A stretch of 7,903 nt of DNA from positions 1 to 7,903 of the forward strand of contig DMKB01000384.1 of NCBI GenBank assembly GCA_003454665.1, read 5' to 3'. Within the stretch, counting starts at the first letter, position 1. Every line of letters starts with the position of its first letter. The notes under the pieces are model-generated. The model ran no database searches. It saw only the letters and a program-made list of their open reading frames with translations, and was not told the origin of the DNA. This DNA is from Nitrospiraceae bacterium (lineage in GTDB: Bacteria; Nitrospirota; UBA9217). Below, in pieces: positions 6,108 to 7,903 of the stretch. The position numbers were made by a program, and so were the translations under genes.

Positions 6108-6694
6108 TTCTTGCCTCCTACGCCGGAAATATAGTCTTTCATGATACGCTCGTGGTCCTTCTTGTCCATCTTTTCCTTGATCGTTCCTTCGGCGAGATCT
6201 ATGGCGAGGAGCGATGCCTCAACGGAGAGGGCGGTCTTGGCCTTCTCAACTTCCATCTCGATCCCGGACTTGGCCTGCGCCTGAATGTCCTGCACGATTC
6301 TGGCGCCTTCCTCGCCCAAGGCCTCCTTGTCCTTCTCTCCCCGGACGCGGGCATCTTCCACCATCCTGCCGGCCTCTGCTTCGCCGTCCTTCAGTTTCTG
6401 CTCGATATCGACAAGCGCTTTAATCGCCTGCTCCCGGGCCTCTTTGGACTCTTCGATCGCCTTTTTGATCTCCGCCGTGCGACTGGTAAAAAAATCCCGC
6501 GCCGGCTTTCTGAGGACGATAAAGAGGAAAAGGGCTAGAATACCGAAGTTCACGAGACGGGGGAGCCAGTCACCGCGAAAGGTTATTGCTTCCTGCCCTT
6601 CTGCGCCGCCCGACGCGTATACGACGGCGCCGTATGCCGTAATGATCACTGCGTACAGAATGGATAGTAGTATTGTTTTCCTGCGATCTGCCAT
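6104..6694 (-). CDS. atpF: ATP synthase F0 subunit b (peripheral stalk), with extra N-terminal hydrophobic segment
   Basis: Subunit b anchors the peripheral stalk in the membrane and reaches up to delta and alpha. Numbered from MADRRKTILL, the 196-residue protein has a first hydrophobic segment (8-27) ending in VVYASGG, which resembles a cleavable signal peptide. The second, WLPRLVNFGILALFLFIVL (43-61), is the usual b membrane anchor. A long charged coiled coil rich in K/E/A follows (about 65-165). The ATG at 6694 is chosen because AGGA sits 7 nt upstream; an in-frame GTG at 6715 would add seven residues but has a poor ribosome binding site. It follows atpF' by 23 bp and overlaps atpH by 4 nt. 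An N-terminal signal-like extension is known for b subunits of several delta-proteobacterial lineages. Confidence 0.93.
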   Translation of the reverse strand: MADRRKTILLSILYAVIITAYGAVVYASGGAEGQEAITFRGDWLPRLVNFGILALFLFIVLRKPARDFFTSRTAEIKKAIEESKEAREQAIKALVDIEQKLKDGEAEAGRMVEDARVRGEKDKEALGEEGARIVQDIQAQAKSGIEMEVEKAKTALSVEASLLAIDLAEGTIKEKMDKKDHERIMKDYISGVGGKK

Positions 6695-6717
6695 GTTCCC
6701 GTCCTGCCTCTCCACGC

Positions 6718-7143
6718 CTATACTGCCCTTCCGAGCAACGTGGAGGAAATGTCCTGAGAAATTCTCTCGGCTTCCTTCTTGAGGTCCTTCCGCGCAGTGT
6801 CGGCCGCGGCAACGATGTCCTCCCGCCCCTTGTCCAGCAATTCCGCCGCATTCGCGCGTTCAGCAGCGATCATATCCCGCTGTTCATCAAGGCCCGTCTG
6901 ATATATCTCGTTATACGTCGCTGTGGCCTTCTGCCTGGCTTCGGCCAATACCGTGTCGTATTCTTCCATGAGTTTCTGCATGCGCTCCTGGGCCGACCGA
7001 GCGTCTCCCAGAGCGGAGCTTATCCCCTGTTCACGCTCCTCCATGATACGTAACATGGGCCGGAAAAGGATAATATGGAGCGCGATCAGGAGTACGATGA
7101 AATTGCCGAGTTGAATCAAAAGGGTATAGTTAATGTCTACCAT
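6718..7143 (-). CDS. atpF': ATP synthase F0 subunit b' (second peripheral-stalk subunit)
   Basis: This 141-residue protein has a single N-terminal membrane helix, NYTLLIQLGNFIVLLIALHI (5-24), followed by the conserved LFRPML turn and a continuous alanine/glutamate/arginine coiled coil (about 32-130). This is the layout of the shorter b-type partner in organisms whose peripheral stalk is a b/b' heterodimer. It is the first gene of the operon and lies directly upstream of atpF. The start is ATG 7143. The ribosome binding site is weak, with AAGG about 12 nt upstream, and a tiny upstream frame overlaps the start. It could equally be named a second atpF; membership in the b family is secure. Confidence 0.92.
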   Translation of the reverse strand: MVDINYTLLIQLGNFIVLLIALHIILFRPMLRIMEEREQGISSALGDARSAQERMQKLMEEYDTVLAEARQKATATYNEIYQTGLDEQRDMIAAERANAAELLDKGREDIVAAADTARKDLKKEAERISQDISSTLLGRAV

Positions 7144-7218
7144 GGCCGGTACAAACCTTTCATCCTAACCTATACTAAATAAAAAGAAACGAATGTTTTG
7201 CGAATCAAAAGTTGAGAA

Positions 7219-7247
7219 AAAATATCATAACAACTATGCATTGTCAA
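7219..7247 (-). promoter_or_regulatory. putative sigma-70 promoter of the atp operon
   Basis: On the minus strand a perfect TTGACA (7247-7242) is followed after 17 bp by TATTTT (7224-7219), which matches four of six -10 positions. The DNA just upstream (7257-7275) is A/T-rich, as in UP elements. Transcription would start near 7212, leaving a leader of about 70 nt before atpF'. A TATGAT sequence at 7229-7224 is too close to this -35 box to be its partner. Confidence 0.45.
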
Positions 7248-7337
7248 GGATTTTGCCTATAAATAATATAAATGAGGTTAACGTTTTTCATTATAGAAAA
7301 GCTTGTGGGGGCTCGCTGTTCGTGTACAAGAGGAGGC

Positions 7338-7475
7338 ATGACGTCCGTTGCCGAAAGGATGGCAGAAGCAGTCAAACTCCTCGCCATCTTCCTGTTCAGG
7401 GAGTGCGCCCGTGCCATTCTCCCGTGCATGATCCTGTTTTTCATTATCTATAACAAACATCCGTTCCATAGATAA
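7338..7475 (+). CDS. possible small hydrophobic protein, 45 residues
   Basis: I do not recognise this product. The frame begins MTSVAERMAEAVKLL and ends in a hydrophobic stretch, AILPCMILFFIIY (about 27-39), followed by a short basic tail, NKHPFHR. It could be a single-span membrane or membrane-associated small protein. AAGAGGAGG (7328-7336) precedes the ATG at 7338, although the spacing is short (1-4 nt). Third codon positions are about two-thirds G/C, similar to the atp genes, whereas the in-frame extension upstream to 7272 looks less coding-like. It is divergent from the atp operon. A 63-codon frame on the opposite strand (7278-7469, with AGGA 7 nt before its ATG) is a competing reading with lower third-position G/C. 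It is hypothetical either way. Confidence 0.35.
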   Translation: MTSVAERMAEAVKLLAIFLFRECARAILPCMILFFIIYNKHPFHR

Positions 7476-7866
7476 TTCCTATTTGACTAAGTCCACCGGT
7501 GACATTAGAATTACCCTAAGGTCAGGCGGTTCCAAAGAGCGTCAGCAAGCCAAAAGGTCGCTTAACATTCCCCGGGGGTTCGAACTCATTGTAAATTAAG
7601 AGGGCTGCACAGGCTGCGCTGGCGGGAAGGCATCTCTGCCGCTGCCGGTCGCAATAGGAAAGGACTGCTTTCTCTCCGTCCGGTTCTATTGTCAACCCAA
7701 TAACATGAGGTACCGGTGATCAGTTCCCGGTGCGGAACTGCGGGGGCGTCGTGCGCGTAATCGCCCTGTCATATTCCTGCACCGTTTCACCCTGCGCAGT
7801 GAAGAGGGGCTTTTCTCTCTCTACGATTGTTTCTCAGGCGAAATGCATACTGTTTTTGGAGGAAAC
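7476..7866. other. 391-bp stretch without a convincing gene
   Basis: No full reading frame with a start and ribosome binding site is visible on either strand. The region holds a 7-bp hairpin (7721-7740), an imperfect longer inverted repeat (7652-7691, outer stem CAATAG/CTATTG, inner stem GGAC/GTCC), and a 37-codon minus-strand open frame without a start codon (7833-7723). I checked by eye for tRNA T-arms and for TPP, cobalamin, glycine and c-di-GMP riboswitch core words and found none that fit. The right half probably includes the leader and promoter of the plus-strand gene at 7867, but I cannot assign hexamers. Confidence 0.5.
7721..7740. repeat. hairpin, 7-bp stem with 6-nt loop
   Basis: CAGTTCC (7721-7727) and GGAACTG (7734-7740) are perfectly complementary around the loop CGGTGC. 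Neither strand has a T-tract after the stem, so it is not a standard terminator. It lies about 125 bp upstream of the plus-strand gene at the right edge. Confidence 0.5.
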
Positions 7867-7903
7867 ATGCAGTTCAATCCAAGTGAGACGCAGGACAGGA
7901 AGG
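7867..7903 (+). CDS. start of a plus-strand gene, possibly flavin reductase-like (FMN-binding split barrel)
   Basis: Twelve codons, MQFNPSETQDRK, are present before the right edge. The ATG at 7867 has a strong ribosome binding site, GGAGG (7858-7862), 4 nt upstream, so this is very likely a true gene start. The opening M-x-F-N/D-P-S-E is common in flavin reductase / flavoredoxin-like proteins, which continue into a VPRPIA motif just beyond this point. Twelve residues cannot prove the family. If correct, it would be a cytoplasmic FMN-binding electron-transfer protein. Confidence 0.4.
   Translation, partial: MQFNPSETQDRK

Noticed and set aside
5349..6134. 261-codon plus-strand open frame opposite atpH and atpA
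   Set aside because: It runs across two genuine genes and their gap on the other strand, shows no domain, and is explained as a shadow of GC-rich coding sequence.
7575..7595. tRNA-like T-loop (GGTTCGAACTC)
   Set aside because: The flanking bases do not form a T-stem on either strand and no acceptor or anticodon arm can be drawn.
7834..7848. selenocysteine reading of the TGA after MHFA
   Set aside because: There is no ribosome binding site, no Cys/Sec redox motif, and no obvious hairpin placed like a SECIS element immediately after the TGA.

Overview
The window is dominated by one minus-strand operon for the F1 sector and peripheral stalk of an F-type ATP synthase. In transcription order, from right to left, it reads atpF' (b'), atpF (b), atpH (delta), atpA (alpha), atpG (gamma), atpD (beta), atpC (epsilon). 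The genes for the membrane a and c subunits (atpB, atpE) are not here, so the synthase is split over at least two loci. Two b-type subunits, one with a signal-like extra hydrophobic segment, together with a PerR regulator and an A-type flavoprotein, suggest a Gram-negative anaerobe or microaerophile of the Desulfobacterota or Nitrospirota kind. The sequence alone does not fix the phylum.

Left flank (1-900): the first 40 codons of a minus-strand A-type flavoprotein (FprA / rubredoxin:oxygen oxidoreductase type) run off the left edge. Upstream of it is a complete Fur-family gene with every PerR metal ligand conserved. The PerR gene has a consensus TTGACA/TATAAT promoter with an 18-bp spacer and a PerR-box-like palindrome over the -10 and start site. 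The predicted transcript starts only 4-5 nt before the ATG, so the mRNA looks leaderless and autoregulated. A factor-independent terminator closes the atp operon just before this promoter.

Operon (927-7143): spacing is tight at F'/F, F/H (4-nt overlap) and D/C. The H/A, A/G and G/D gaps (103-136 bp) each carry a different kind of short-word or palindromic repeat. The G/D gap also holds a near-perfect 21-bp palindrome just before the atpD ribosome binding site. A plausible operon promoter lies about 75 bp upstream of atpF'.

Right flank (7144-7903): an AT-rich divergent region is followed by a possible 45-residue small membrane protein on the plus strand. Then come about 390 bp with no convincing gene but some inverted repeats, and finally the first 12 codons of a plus-strand gene that resembles the start of a flavin reductase-like protein.

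Functionally this is a housekeeping energy locus beside an oxygen/peroxide-defence pair (PerR and an O2/NO-reducing flavoprotein). I saw no CRISPR array, tRNA, rRNA, transposase or unfamiliar multi-gene system.
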